Shown in pieces: positions 36,267-45,409 of a DNA stretch of 64,000 nucleotides. The stretch is from NCBI GenBank assembly GCA_910588855.1, contig CAJUSR010000013.1, forward strand, positions 1 through 64,000, given 5' to 3'. The first letter of the stretch is position 1, and every line of letters starts with the position of its first letter. A program made the translations under genes and the position numbers. This stretch comes from an uncultured Kineothrix sp. (lineage in GTDB: Bacteria; Bacillota; Clostridia; Lachnospirales; Lachnospiraceae). The notes below the pieces were generated by a model, which was not told the DNA's origin, did no database searches, and worked only from the letters and a program-made list of their open reading frames with translations.

Positions 36267-36890
36267 CTACTGATTCACACAGAGGTTCTTCCCTACCAGC
36301 CCCATCGGGCTGCCCTCCGGAAGGTTCCCTTCGGGATGCCCGAACAGCCATTTGTTCTTCGCCGTAAGATGCCCGTCTTCTCCTTCTGTGTGAATACCAT
36401 CCAAGTTCCGGTTCGTGCCTTTCGGAAGTACGATTGCCACCTTGAACCCATCATCCCTCACACCGCAGGGGGCATAATGAAGCGTTGTGGCATAAATCTC
36501 TACCGCAGTGCCCTTTGGCAGCAAAAATGCCTCTACCAGAGAAGTGTCATAGGTAAAATCACTCCCCATGTCCTGCTCACTCCCCAACAGCAAAACAGCA
36601 TCCGTTGCGGCAACGTTAACCTCAGAACTTTTATGATATTCCAATGCATTCAGCATCGAATTATGTCCATTACAATAACCAATCTGTATTTCCATTTCCC
36701 CAAAGCTTTTAGAAACCAGCTCCCCCTTTACCGGAAGCGCCTCCAAAATATCCAGACCCGGCACATATTCCACTCCCTCCGGCAAAGGCGTATGTTCCTC
36801 CAACGCCTTTACCAATCCGGAAAAATCAATATCCTTTATCACCTTCCCATATCGTTTAAACCTTGTGTCTTCTACACTATATATCTTCAT
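36267..36890 (-). CDS. DUF4867 family protein, cupin-like
   Basis: The 207-residue protein begins MKIYSVEDTRFKRYGKVIKD and contains GYCNGHNSMLNALEYHKSSE, a His/Glu/His set typical of metal-binding cupins such as sugar isomerases or ureidoglycolate lyase relatives. The start at 36890 has GGAGG five bases upstream; the longer frame lacks one. It leads the ABC operon, so it probably acts on or senses the transported sugar. The function of the family is not established. Confidence 0.75.
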   Translation of the reverse strand: MKIYSVEDTRFKRYGKVIKDIDFSGLVKALEEHTPLPEGVEYVPGLDILEALPVKGELVSKSFGEMEIQIGYCNGHNSMLNALEYHKSSEVNVAATDAVLLLGSEQDMGSDFTYDTSLVEAFLLPKGTAVEIYATTLHYAPCGVRDDGFKVAIVLPKGTNRNLDGIHTEGEDGHLTAKNKWLFGHPEGNLPEGSPMGLVGKNLCVNQ

Positions 36891-37021
36891 GCCAACCTCC
36901 ATGCCAAAGTACCCTGCTGGGATGATATGCTTCATACTGCCCTTATCTATCCCTCTTGCCAATGCCTGAAAATATCTTTATAATATTTTTTGTTCCAGCA
37001 ATTACCAAAAGGAGAATTTAT

Positions 37022-37558
37022 ATGAAATCATCAAACAAAAAAATTAAACTGTTGAAATCCGTTTTCTTAGTGTTGCTGCTTCCCGCCCTCTTGCTTCCCA
37101 TTGGCTGCGGGAAAGAAAACCCTGCCCCTCCGGTCGCCCCTTTCAGCGAAGCCTCCTGGCAGTATACTTTAGAAGACGTCCTCTCTTACGAGGGGGAAGG
37201 TTACACCACATACGATTCCGTATACGGGGGAACCTGTTATACCTACCCTAAAATTTATCAGGAACGCCAAGGCACCATCAAATACATGTTCGATGGAGAA
37301 GAACGTCTAATGTGCGTTGCCTGGACTTGTGCTGCTGACGAAGAACAGGAACTTTACGACTTCTATAGCCAAATCGAAGAATCCGTAGATGCAATAACCA
37401 ATGAAGATAAACCGGATCCGGACAAACCGCTCACTTCCGGCCGTGTATGGTACCGTGAAGAGGGGAATATCATCTTAAGCCTTATGATAACCTCAGACTT
37501 AAAAGTGCTTCAATATGGCTATCTCCACCCCGATGTATCCAGCCCGCCCAAGGAATAG
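37022..37558 (+). CDS. Small lipoprotein of unknown function
   Basis: The 178-residue protein has a lipoprotein signal peptide ending LLLPIGCGK (Cys29). The mature part is acidic and aromatic with WQYTLEDVLSYEGEGYTTYD and no recognised domain. AAAGGAG precedes the ATG at 37022. It is transcribed away from the ABC operon. Confidence 0.75.
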   Translation: MKSSNKKIKLLKSVFLVLLLPALLLPIGCGKENPAPPVAPFSEASWQYTLEDVLSYEGEGYTTYDSVYGGTCYTYPKIYQERQGTIKYMFDGEERLMCVAWTCAADEEQELYDFYSQIEESVDAITNEDKPDPDKPLTSGRVWYREEGNIILSLMITSDLKVLQYGYLHPDVSSPPKE

Positions 37559-37761
37559 CAGCCCCCTATCCGGCATGGCTTTTGGGTCAATTCCAACAGT
37601 CATTTTGACTTTTGACCCCATTTAGTAAATTTATTATATAAATATCCAATTTCTTTTTAAATTGAATATCTTACAGAAAAGGGTTAAAAATCTACTATCG
37701 CATTTTTTTGCATAAATTTGTGTGCCGGAAGTTATACCCATTGGCATTGTTTGGTAGGCGG

Positions 37762-37863
37762 CATAAAAAAGAATCCTGTTTGCAGGATTCTCCGCCTGCG
37801 GCGGGTCGCGGCAGCAACATACTCCCCTCCGCCGCAATGCGATAATTGCTTTTTACCATATGG
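37762..37863. repeat. 103-bp intergenic repeat B, copy 2
   Basis: It matches 560-662 except for about seven positions, including the hairpin AGAATCCTG/CAGGATTCT and the end GCTTTTTACCATATGG. A short stem AGTGTC/GACACT follows directly. Confidence 0.75.
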
Positions 37864-37926
37864 TAAAAAAGTGTCTTTGACACTTCATCAATTTATGTCT
37901 TTCTTATGAAGGACCTTCCTATAATG

Positions 37927-37998
37927 ATCCGGGTGTCAAAAGGTCTTCCCTGCAGTGCCGCTTAGCAGATGGCACAAAAAATTTGCGCACGTTCCTTC
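37927..37998. repeat. Truncated repeat A arm
   Basis: About 72 bases match the end of repeat A in inverted orientation (CCGGGTGTCAAAAGGTCTTC, then CAGTGCCGCTTAGCAGAT), ending where the core should start. The flank TTCTTATGAAGGACCTTCC also matches the left flank of copy 2. Confidence 0.7.
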
Positions 37999-38315
37999 GC
38001 ATAAAGTATTTTAGTGAAGCTCATAATATACAAATGCAGTATCCGCCCATCATCTCCGCTCTTTGGACAGATACTGCATTTATTGTTGTTGAGCTGGTAT
38101 CCGGCTCGTTCTTAATGCTCTTAAATTACACTATGTCGTAATTTAATGTTTTTTATGTTTCCTTCTTTTATGTCTCTTGGGTTTTCACATTCTGCTTTAC
38201 GCTTCCTGCTTCTATGTTTTCTTGCTTTTACGTTTTCGGCTTTCTGTTTCCTGCTTCTACATTTTCAGCTCTACGTTTTCCGCTTTCTGTTTCCTATTTT
38301 AATCTTCTTTTAAAT

Positions 38316-39326
38316 TTAAAGCCCCGTAATCTTTCCGTCCAAATCCCACAAGTCTTCCCAGCCGGAAGCACCTTGCCACAAAAATACCTGCCCTTTAATC
38401 AGCCTGCAGTTTTTGTCCGCTTTTTGGATTTTTTCCATTTCCTCCGGTGTCAAAGGGTCTTCGACCGCACATTTTAAATTGCCGATATACTGGGGTTCCT
38501 TCACGGAAAAGGGAATCGGTATCTGCCCTCTTTGTACCGCCCACTTTAAGCATACAATTGCCGGGTGTACATTATGTGCCTTTGCAATCTCCACAATTTC
38601 CGGCAATTCCGTATCCGCAACATCTTCAATGGTCCTGTCCCTTTCCGGCCTGGAAGGGGAGCCTATCGGGCAATACCCGATGGGCTGTATCCCATGATTT
38701 ACCGCATATTCAAACAACTCCGGCTGCTGGAAACCGGGATGGCATTCCATCTCAAGCGCAGCAGGCTTGATTCTGCACAGGGGCAATACTGCTTCTAATT
38801 TGGGAATGGTCATATTGGACATTCCGATATACCTCACCATCCCCTTATCTACCAACTCTTCGCACTGCCGCCACGTATCCATAAACTCATCAATGGAAAA
38901 CGGTTTGGAATCCGGGTTCCTGGAATCCCCGCTGCAGCCGGGCGCATGATAATTGGGGAACGGCCAATGCACAAAATACAAGTCGATATAATCCAACTGC
39001 AAATCTTTCAGGCTCTTTTCACAGGATTTTAAGACTTCCCTATGCATGTCATTCCATACCTTAGAGGTAATAAACAATTCCTCCCTCTTAATCGCTGTTT
39101 CCGCCAGCGCCTTATGTATCACTTCGCCGATTCTGTCCTCGTTCTGGTATACCGAAGCGCAGTCAATAAGCCGGTAGCCGCTTAAAATCGCCCCATAAAC
39201 GGCATCGCTCACCTGCTGCGGCGAATATTTATCCGAGCCGAAAGTCCCAATCCCTACCGCAGGTATCTCCTCCCCGGTATATAATTTCCTTTTCGGCACA
39301 TCGGCAGGATTTATTCTATTTTCCAT
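38316..39326 (-). CDS. Aldo/keto reductase
   Basis: The 336-residue TIM-barrel protein has the AKR active site: LIDCASVYQNEDRIG (Asp and Tyr), FITSKVW (Lys) and YFVHWPF (His). The NADPH-binding end reads PIPFSVKEPQYIGN. It could reduce lactaldehyde to 1,2-propanediol or another sugar-derived aldehyde; the exact substrate is unknown. It lies downstream of a Zn-alcohol dehydrogenase on the same strand, with a 33-bp hairpin repeat between them. Confidence 0.9.
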   Translation of the reverse strand: MENRINPADVPKRKLYTGEEIPAVGIGTFGSDKYSPQQVSDAVYGAILSGYRLIDCASVYQNEDRIGEVIHKALAETAIKREELFITSKVWNDMHREVLKSCEKSLKDLQLDYIDLYFVHWPFPNYHAPGCSGDSRNPDSKPFSIDEFMDTWRQCEELVDKGMVRYIGMSNMTIPKLEAVLPLCRIKPAALEMECHPGFQQPELFEYAVNHGIQPIGYCPIGSPSRPERDRTIEDVADTELPEIVEIAKAHNVHPAIVCLKWAVQRGQIPIPFSVKEPQYIGNLKCAVEDPLTPEEMEKIQKADKNCRLIKGQVFLWQGASGWEDLWDLDGKITGL

Positions 39327-39363
39327 CTTCTTTCCTCATTTCCGCGCGGCTTTTTACGTATAG

Positions 39364-39396
39364 CAAGTTCGCGGATGCCACGCCGACGCAAACTTG
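39364..39396. repeat. 33-bp hairpin repeat C, copy 1
   Basis: CAAGTTCGCG (39364-39373) faces CGCAAACTTG (39387-39396). A copy of the same length is at 48952-48984. It lies between the dehydrogenase and aldo/keto reductase genes and might modulate read-through. Confidence 0.6.
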
Positions 39397-39442
39397 GGAT
39401 TGCATCATTCCGATTTTCAGCCCATGCCTTCTTTCCTGCATT

Positions 39443-40495
39443 TTAGTCTTCAAAAGTTACCGCAACTTTGCCACACTGCCCACCAGCCATCAATGCATAA
39501 GCTTCCTCCGCCTTTTCCAACGGAAATTCATGTGTCACCAAATCTTCCGGATGGATCCCCCATCTTACCAAACGTTCTACCAGTTCTTCCATTCTCCATA
39601 ATGATGTTACCCAGGAACCGAAAATAGTCTTCTGACCGTGGATAATATCCGGGCTTGGATTGAATGTGCATGTCCCGCCTTCGCCGACGAATGCAATTTT
39701 CCCCCATTCCCTCGTTGCCCTGATGGCAAGCTGCCTGCCGGCATCGTTTGCGCTGGCGTCAATAGCCCTTTCCACGCCTTTGCCGTCCGTTACCGCCAAA
39801 ATCTGTTCCAAAGCTTCATCTCCGGGTTTAAATACATAATCCGCAAGACCTAATTTCTTTGCCAAATCAATACGGTAATCGTTCATTTCTACACCAATCA
39901 GTTTATTTGCCCCCATACATTTAGCCAGCATCAATGCTGCAAGCCCTACCGGGCCAAGACCGGTAACCAGTACCGCATCATTACCGCAAACCCCGATTTT
40001 TTCAATCGCTTCATAAACCGTTCCAAACCCGCAAGCCACCTGCGCGCCATCTTTATATGTCAGTTCGTCGGGCAATGCAATCAAATCTTTCTCTTCCGCC
40101 AATATGTAAGGCGCCATGCCGCCGTTCCTCTGCCATCCGTAAGCCTGTCTATGCTCGCTGGTACAGGAAATATAATATCCCCTTCTGCAATCATTGCAGA
40201 CACCACATCCGGAAATATGGTAGACAATTACCCTGTCTCCCTTTTTAAAGCGTTTCAGCCCTTCCCCTTCTTCTACGATAACGCCGCACGGCTCATGACC
40301 TGCAATCATCCCCGGGATATAGCCTTCCGGCCCTTTCCCTACATGTTCCCTGTAAATGCACCTGATATCGCTTCCACAAATCGTCGTCGCTTTTGTCTGT
40401 ACCAGCACCTGCCCATGCCCTGGTTTTGGGATATCGAACTCCTTCAATTCCACCGTGCTGTTTCCGGGCAATATTGCCCCCATCATCTTACTCAT
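39443..40495 (-). CDS. Zn-dependent alcohol / polyol dehydrogenase (MDR family)
   Basis: The 350-residue protein has the catalytic zinc Cys (TTICGSDIR) and GHEPCGVIVEEGEG, the structural zinc loop CGVCNDCRRGYYISC, and the NAD-binding GLGPVGLAALMLAK. It oxidises a secondary alcohol or reduces the matching carbonyl. Divergence from an AraC gene and its place in the fucose region suggest a role with fucose or a related sugar. The first bases upstream are a long C/T-rich tract. Confidence 0.9.
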   Translation of the reverse strand: MSKMMGAILPGNSTVELKEFDIPKPGHGQVLVQTKATTICGSDIRCIYREHVGKGPEGYIPGMIAGHEPCGVIVEEGEGLKRFKKGDRVIVYHISGCGVCNDCRRGYYISCTSEHRQAYGWQRNGGMAPYILAEEKDLIALPDELTYKDGAQVACGFGTVYEAIEKIGVCGNDAVLVTGLGPVGLAALMLAKCMGANKLIGVEMNDYRIDLAKKLGLADYVFKPGDEALEQILAVTDGKGVERAIDASANDAGRQLAIRATREWGKIAFVGEGGTCTFNPSPDIIHGQKTIFGSWVTSLWRMEELVERLVRWGIHPEDLVTHEFPLEKAEEAYALMAGGQCGKVAVTFED

Positions 40496-40854
40496 ACTGT
40501 TTTTCCTCCTTCTTTTCCAGTTTTCTTTTACTTCTGCTTTCTTTTTTACTTTTGCTTCCCTTTTTGCTTCTTTTTCCTTTTTGCTTCTTTTTCCCTTTTG
40601 CTTCTTTTTCCCTTTTACTTCTTCTTTCCCTTTTGCTTTTATTTTCCTTTTATCATCCCTTTGCCATATCTTTCTTTTTTATCTCTTTGACATTTTTCTT
40701 TTTTCTCTTCTTCTTAAACTTTATTATAATCTTTTTCTTTTTATCCGTAAGAGATTCCTTTGACATTTTTAACATTTTTATGTCGTGTTATCGAATATTT
40801 ATTGCATTTTCCCCAAAACAGACGTATAGTAAAGAAAAAGGCTTGGTAATTATT
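40496..40854. other. C/T-rich tract between the dehydrogenase and AraC genes
   Basis: From 40500 to about 40745 the plus strand is almost only C and T, in loose repeats of CTTTTGCTTCTTTTTCC. The long plus-strand frame through it (from 40393) encodes only Phe, Leu and Ser and is an artefact. No clear promoter motif was found. Confidence 0.6.
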
Positions 40855-41727
40855 ATGTTAAAACGATTGGACCATTTCGATTTACATTTCTCTTTGGGCG
40901 GATTTGATTTCCATATTTCCAACATTGTCCTGGAACGCTTTGAGCGTTCCATCCCTAAGCACAGCCATAGCAAAAACAGCTATGAAATCCACTACATACC
41001 TTTCGGTTACGGCAAGGCCGTCATCGGCGGACAGTCTTATGAAATCATCCCCAATACCCTTTTCGTTACCGGCCCGTTTGTGGAACACTCTCAAATCCCT
41101 GAGCGCAAAGACCCTATGTGGGAATATTGCATTTATCTGAAAGTAGGACGCTGCTCTGCTTCCTCTTCCTCTTTGGAAGAAAAAAACCTTGCCGGGCAAT
41201 TCCGCAAAACCGGCTTTTGGTTCGGCCAGGACAGCCAGGATATCCACACCTTAATGAAACAGCTTTTTTCCGAATTGGAACACCGCTATACCGGCTATTC
41301 CATACATGCCGAAATCCTGTTAAAGCAACTGATTATCAAACTGGTGAGAAATTATGAAGGTAAAGTGGAAACCAACTCTTATACCGGCGCCCCTAATTTA
41401 ATCGACAATAAATACCTTATCATCGAAGAATGTTTCCTTTATGAATACCGTACTTTAAGCCTGGACATGCTGTCCGCCCGCCTTGGGCTTGGCATCCGCC
41501 AGACGGAACGGTTATTAAAAGACCACTACGGAAAGACTTTTTTGCAGAAAAAAACGGAAGCCCGCATGTCTGCTGCTTCCATCCTTTTGCAAAACCCGGA
41601 TTTATCCATTACAAAAATCGCCGAAGACACCGGCTATTCCTGCGTCGAACATTTTTCCGCTTCCTTTAAACGTTATTACGGTCAGAGCGCCACCTCCTAC
41701 CGGAAACAATTTTCTTCCGTCCTATAA
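40855..41727 (+). CDS. AraC-family transcriptional regulator
   Basis: The 290-residue protein starts at ATG 40855 (LKRLDHFDLHFSLGGFDFHI) with an N-terminal cupin (IPKHSHSKNSYEIHYIPFGYG) and a C-terminal HTH pair (LSLDMLSARLGLGIRQTERL and SITKIAEDTGYSCVEHFSAS). The longer frame back to 40393 is rejected because it translates a C/T tract. It is divergent from the Zn-dehydrogenase and probably controls it and the aldo/keto reductase. Confidence 0.88.
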   Translation: MLKRLDHFDLHFSLGGFDFHISNIVLERFERSIPKHSHSKNSYEIHYIPFGYGKAVIGGQSYEIIPNTLFVTGPFVEHSQIPERKDPMWEYCIYLKVGRCSASSSSLEEKNLAGQFRKTGFWFGQDSQDIHTLMKQLFSELEHRYTGYSIHAEILLKQLIIKLVRNYEGKVETNSYTGAPNLIDNKYLIIEECFLYEYRTLSLDMLSARLGLGIRQTERLLKDHYGKTFLQKKTEARMSAASILLQNPDLSITKIAEDTGYSCVEHFSASFKRYYGQSATSYRKQFSSVL

Positions 41728-41787
41728 TATCGGGATTTGAGCGCCAAGCGGCACTGCAGGAAAGGCCCATTTGGTATCCGGCGCCTG

Positions 41788-42237
41788 TCAGAAAATCCCG
41801 AATATTTTTTCCCGGAATCCTTTGTAAATGGTGTCATAGTCCGCATAGCCTATCTTGCTGTCCTTAAACCGTTCTCCCCACCGGCTGCATACGGCATCTG
41901 CAATCATTTTCCCATTTTCCCCATCCGAAAGCAAAATAGCTGGAAAAGTATAATAAATCATAAAAAAATTTAAATCCGCCTGTGCCCTGCCCCCTATTTT
42001 CCCGTTTACCTTAAAATGCCCTTCTACCTGATCCACAAAAGATACCGCAATCTCCTTTGCCGCCTTTTCTTTATCCTCCGCCTGCTCCATATAAGCCGCC
42101 ATTTCTGAAAAATAGTGCCCGTGGTTTTCCCTAAACTCCACCATGTTCTTCTCATATGACGCTTTTTTCAATTTTTTCATCTTCGCCTGCATCCCGTCAA
42201 AAATTTTCTCTACTCCTTCCAGCATTTCCTCATCCAT
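41788..42237 (-). CDS. Hypothetical helical protein
   Basis: The 149-residue soluble protein (EEMLEGVEKIFDGMQAKMKK at the start, FFMIYYTFPAILLSDGENGK later) is all-helical by composition and has no recognised motif. It starts at ATG 42237. It lies downstream of the sugar-binding sensor gene, separated by a 24-bp minisatellite. Confidence 0.65.
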   Translation of the reverse strand: MDEEMLEGVEKIFDGMQAKMKKLKKASYEKNMVEFRENHGHYFSEMAAYMEQAEDKEKAAKEIAVSFVDQVEGHFKVNGKIGGRAQADLNFFMIYYTFPAILLSDGENGKMIADAVCSRWGERFKDSKIGYADYDTIYKGFREKIFGIF

Positions 42238-42337
42238 CCTTTCTTCCTTATAGTATATCTAAATTATATATCGGATACTTGCGGAATCCATTTGCCCAAT
42301 ATCCCGCAACCATTTATCTTTGTTTCTTTTCTTGTTC

Positions 42338-42603
42338 TGTCTGTTACTCCTTTTATTATTTCTTCTGCCTCTCCTTTGATTATTCCTTCTGCCGCTCTTT
42401 TGATTGTTCCTTCTGTTATCCCTTTTATTGTTCCTTCTGTTGATCCTTTTATTGTTCCTTCTGCCGCTCTTTTGATTGTTCCTTCTGCCGCTCTTTTGAT
42501 TGTTCCTTTTACTGTTCCTTCTGTCGCCCCTTTTATTGTTCTGTCTGTTGCTCCTTTAAATGTTCCTTCTGCCGCCCCTTTGCTTGGCCCTTCTGTTGTT
42601 CCT
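42338..42603. repeat. 24-bp C/T-rich minisatellite, about ten units
   Basis: Units of the form CCTTCTGCCGCTCTTTTGAT-TGTT repeat in tandem, with one half unit, up to five bases before the stop codon of the sugar-binding gene (42608). The period is a multiple of three, so the plus strand reads as an eight-residue peptide repeat (VPSAALLI), but no start or ribosome binding site supports expression. Confidence 0.8.
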
Positions 42604-42607
42604 GCCC

Positions 42608-43591
42608 TTATTCCTCCCGGAAAGGGAACAACAGCTTCTGGTTTTCTTCCGTATATACGCTGTCGTTGCTGATTAATTCACAGCCGGAATCAATATGTTT
42701 CTCTACCTTCCCGCCATTCAATATTTCTACCGCAGCTTCTATACCAAGATATCCCATCTTAAAAGGATTCTGAATCACTATAATTTCAAAAATCCCCTCC
42801 TCCAAAAACTGTATTTCCTCTAAAGAACTGTCAATACCAACTACCCGTATCCGGTCATGCAGCCCCTTTTCCTTAATTGCCCTCGCTGCGCCCACAGCCG
42901 AATATTCGTTCAACCCTGCCACCAAATCAATTTCCGGATATTTTTCTATCAGTTCCATCATAAGCCGGTAAGCCTTGTCGTAATCCGAATCGCAAAATAC
43001 CACATCCACAATCCGGTCTTCATATTCACCCAATCCCTTCCTGACCCCTTTTTCCCTTTCGATAGCTGTCGATGAGCCTTCCACATGGCCGATAATCGCA
43101 ATCTGGGAATCCTCTGTGGCACATTTTTTCATGTAACTGCCTTCTACTTCCCCCAGCTTTTCATTATCGGTAGCTATTACCGTATCCGCAATGTCCTCAT
43201 CCACTTCCGAATCCACCAATATTAAAGGAATCCCTTTCTCTGTCACTTTCTTTGCATAAAGCGTTGTCTCCGTGAAACTGGATGGGGTCAGCAGGATAGC
43301 GTCCGGCTTCTGGTCTATTGCCCATTCTATCAATGCATTCTGCTCCTCATAGTCGTCCTCCGTCTCTGCCGCCACAATCGTAAGGTCTATATGATATTCC
43401 GCCGCCGCCATTTCCGCCCCTTCAATCAACAGCTTCCAAAAATCATTGTCCTCGTCGATTACCTTCGGAATAAAAATCACACGATATTTTTCATCCTCTT
43501 TTCTGCTGTTTACTATAAAAAAAATCCCTGCCGCCGCAACAACAATGCCTATGCAAATCCACAACAGAAACTTTTTCGTATGCACTTTCAT
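42608..43591 (-). CDS. Membrane-anchored sugar-binding protein of a sensor system
   Basis: The 327-residue protein has an N-terminal signal anchor (FLLWICIGIVVAAAGIFFIV) and a Peripla_BP_4/LacI-like sugar-binding domain (YRVIFIPKVIDEDNDFWKLL, then TVIATDNEKLGE). It has no lipobox. It follows a YesM-type kinase and YesN-type regulator in one operon, so it probably presents ligand to the kinase. GGAGG lies 13 bases before the ATG at 43591; a TTG at 43603 is a possible alternative. Confidence 0.8.
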   Translation of the reverse strand: MKVHTKKFLLWICIGIVVAAAGIFFIVNSRKEDEKYRVIFIPKVIDEDNDFWKLLIEGAEMAAAEYHIDLTIVAAETEDDYEEQNALIEWAIDQKPDAILLTPSSFTETTLYAKKVTEKGIPLILVDSEVDEDIADTVIATDNEKLGEVEGSYMKKCATEDSQIAIIGHVEGSSTAIEREKGVRKGLGEYEDRIVDVVFCDSDYDKAYRLMMELIEKYPEIDLVAGLNEYSAVGAARAIKEKGLHDRIRVVGIDSSLEEIQFLEEGIFEIIVIQNPFKMGYLGIEAAVEILNGGKVEKHIDSGCELISNDSVYTEENQKLLFPFREE

Positions 43592-43615
43592 CTTTTCTGC
43601 CAAGCCTCCTTCCGT

Positions 43616-45409
43616 CTACTCCCGGAAATTCCTTGGAATTGTAATGGTTGCCGTAGTACCCTGCCCCAAAACGCTTTCAAAGCAAAGCCCGTATTCCGCC
43701 CCATAGTACAGGCAGATACGTGTCTGCACATTATGCACGCCTACCCCGTTCTTCCCTTCACTTTCTCTGGACTTATCAAAAATCCCTTTTAAAGCGGCTT
43801 CATCCATTCCTATCCCGTTATCGATTACTTTTAAAATAATCTTATCATCTTCCCCATATCCTACAATCTTTATAAGCCCTTTGGAGCCTTTATACTTAAT
43901 GCCGTGGTAAATCGCATTCTCTACTAACGGCTGCAGGATAAGATTAATAATTTCTTCTTTTTTAATATCTTCGTCCACTTCTATTTCGTATTCCAGCTTG
44001 TCCTTATAGCGCATCTTCTGGATGGTCAGATAGCTCCCTGCATAATCCACTTCCTTTTGCAAAGGAATCCTTTCGTTATCGTTGCTGATACTCTGCCGCA
44101 GCAGTCTGGCAAGTGCGGAAGTCATGCGCACCACTTCCTTATTTTTCCCTCCTTCCGCCATCCAGATAATGGAATCCAGTGTATTGTACAAAAAATGGGG
44201 GTTAATCTGAGACCGGAGCGCTTTCAGCTCACTTTTCCGCTTTTCTTCCTGCTCATAGGTATTTTGCACCATCAACTGCCGAATCCGTGCCGTCATAAGG
44301 TTAAACGAATTTCCAAGGCTGTCTATCTCGCTCCCTGGTCCAACGGTCACATCCGTATTTTCAAAATTCCCTTTCTCCACTTCTTCCATTGATTCTTTCA
44401 GTTCCTTAATCGGTCTTGTAATAGCCGTGGCAAAAAAGATGGCAAGAAGCATGGCAACGCACAGCAAGATAGCCGCTGTCAACATATAAAGGGATTCCGT
44501 TTCTTTTTTGTTTTTCATCAATTCGGAAATATCCGCTACGCCTACAACCCGCCACCCTGTCTTTTCCGATACCGAAACAGTATAGAGCTTGCCGTCGTCC
44601 GTTCCGCTCCCTTCCGCGATAAAATAACCGTCATGGTCAAAACCCAGCACTTCTTCCGTCCGCTCCCTGGTTAAACCGTTGTAAAGCAGTTGCTGCTTCG
44701 GATGATAAATGATTTTTCCCGAACCATCCATAATAAATACATAACTGTTGGTGGCAAGGCTATTGTTTTCACACAAATCCTTCAACAATTTATAGTTTAA
44801 ATCAATGAAAAAAACTGCTTCGTTTTCCCCCGTTTTCGGATTTTTTATCCCTTTGCTTAACGTAACAACCCATTTATAATTGTTGCGTATCACATGCTGG
44901 ACATGGGATGAAGTTAAAATGCGGCCCTCTCCTTCCAAAGCTTCCTTATACCACTCCACTTCCTGCAAATCCACATTTTCGTTCAAAGTATCCGTACCGT
45001 CATTAATGATATAATCCCTCCTTGGCGTCACCACCGCAATATTGGAAATATCCTGCCTTGTTTCCACCACGGTATTGAACTGGGTCACAATACGGCTGTA
45101 AGCTTCCTGCTCATCCAACTTAGGCATATCCCTGAACAAATACTTCTGTACATCCCCGCCTTGTATAATCATAGAAGAAATATTCTCCATATAGTCGATA
45201 TAAGAATCGATATCTCTATTCACCTGACGGACCAGGCGGGAAGTATAATCCGTAGAATTTTCCAAAACAGTCTTTTTCGTATAATCTACGGATATCAAAA
45301 GAAAAATAAGCATTGTAACAACAATTAACAGTGCAAACAGGCAAAGCATCGTTGCCCTTACGCTTTTGAACAAAGACAAAACGGTAAAACGGTTCCTATT
45401 TCCTGCCAT
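43616..45409 (-). CDS. YesM-type sensor histidine kinase
   Basis: The 597-residue protein has an N-terminal membrane segment (FALLIVVTMLIFLLISVDYT), an extracytoplasmic Cache-like sensor (about 40-295), a second membrane segment, a HAMP domain, and a His-kinase core with the phospho-acceptor motif RSQINPHFLYNTLDSI and the ATP-site GIGMDEAALKGIFDKSRE. Its start overlaps the regulator stop (TAAATG), so the two are translated together. It senses a sugar, possibly through the binding protein next to it. Confidence 0.92.
   Translation of the reverse strand: MAGNRNRFTVLSLFKSVRATMLCLFALLIVVTMLIFLLISVDYTKKTVLENSTDYTSRLVRQVNRDIDSYIDYMENISSMIIQGGDVQKYLFRDMPKLDEQEAYSRIVTQFNTVVETRQDISNIAVVTPRRDYIINDGTDTLNENVDLQEVEWYKEALEGEGRILTSSHVQHVIRNNYKWVVTLSKGIKNPKTGENEAVFFIDLNYKLLKDLCENNSLATNSYVFIMDGSGKIIYHPKQQLLYNGLTRERTEEVLGFDHDGYFIAEGSGTDDGKLYTVSVSEKTGWRVVGVADISELMKNKKETESLYMLTAAILLCVAMLLAIFFATAITRPIKELKESMEEVEKGNFENTDVTVGPGSEIDSLGNSFNLMTARIRQLMVQNTYEQEEKRKSELKALRSQINPHFLYNTLDSIIWMAEGGKNKEVVRMTSALARLLRQSISNDNERIPLQKEVDYAGSYLTIQKMRYKDKLEYEIEVDEDIKKEEIINLILQPLVENAIYHGIKYKGSKGLIKIVGYGEDDKIILKVIDNGIGMDEAALKGIFDKSRESEGKNGVGVHNVQTRICLYYGAEYGLCFESVLGQGTTATITIPRNFRE

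Larger units (their letters stand above)
37559..38315. other. Gene-free region rich in repeats
   Basis: The 757-base stretch holds repeat B copy 2, a truncated repeat A arm, a hairpin ATGCAGTATC/GATACTGCAT (38034-38077) that could end both converging transcripts, and a C/T-rich tract (38150-38305) built from loose repeats of CTTCTACGTTTTC type. No gene is seen. Confidence 0.6.

Noticed and set aside
40393..40854. N-terminal extension of the AraC regulator
   Set aside because: It translates the C/T tract into Phe/Leu/Ser runs; the ATG at 40855 begins the real cupin domain.
42292..42672. 126-residue plus-strand repeat protein
   Set aside because: It is the translation of the 24-bp minisatellite with no start signal, and runs into the sensor gene on the other strand.
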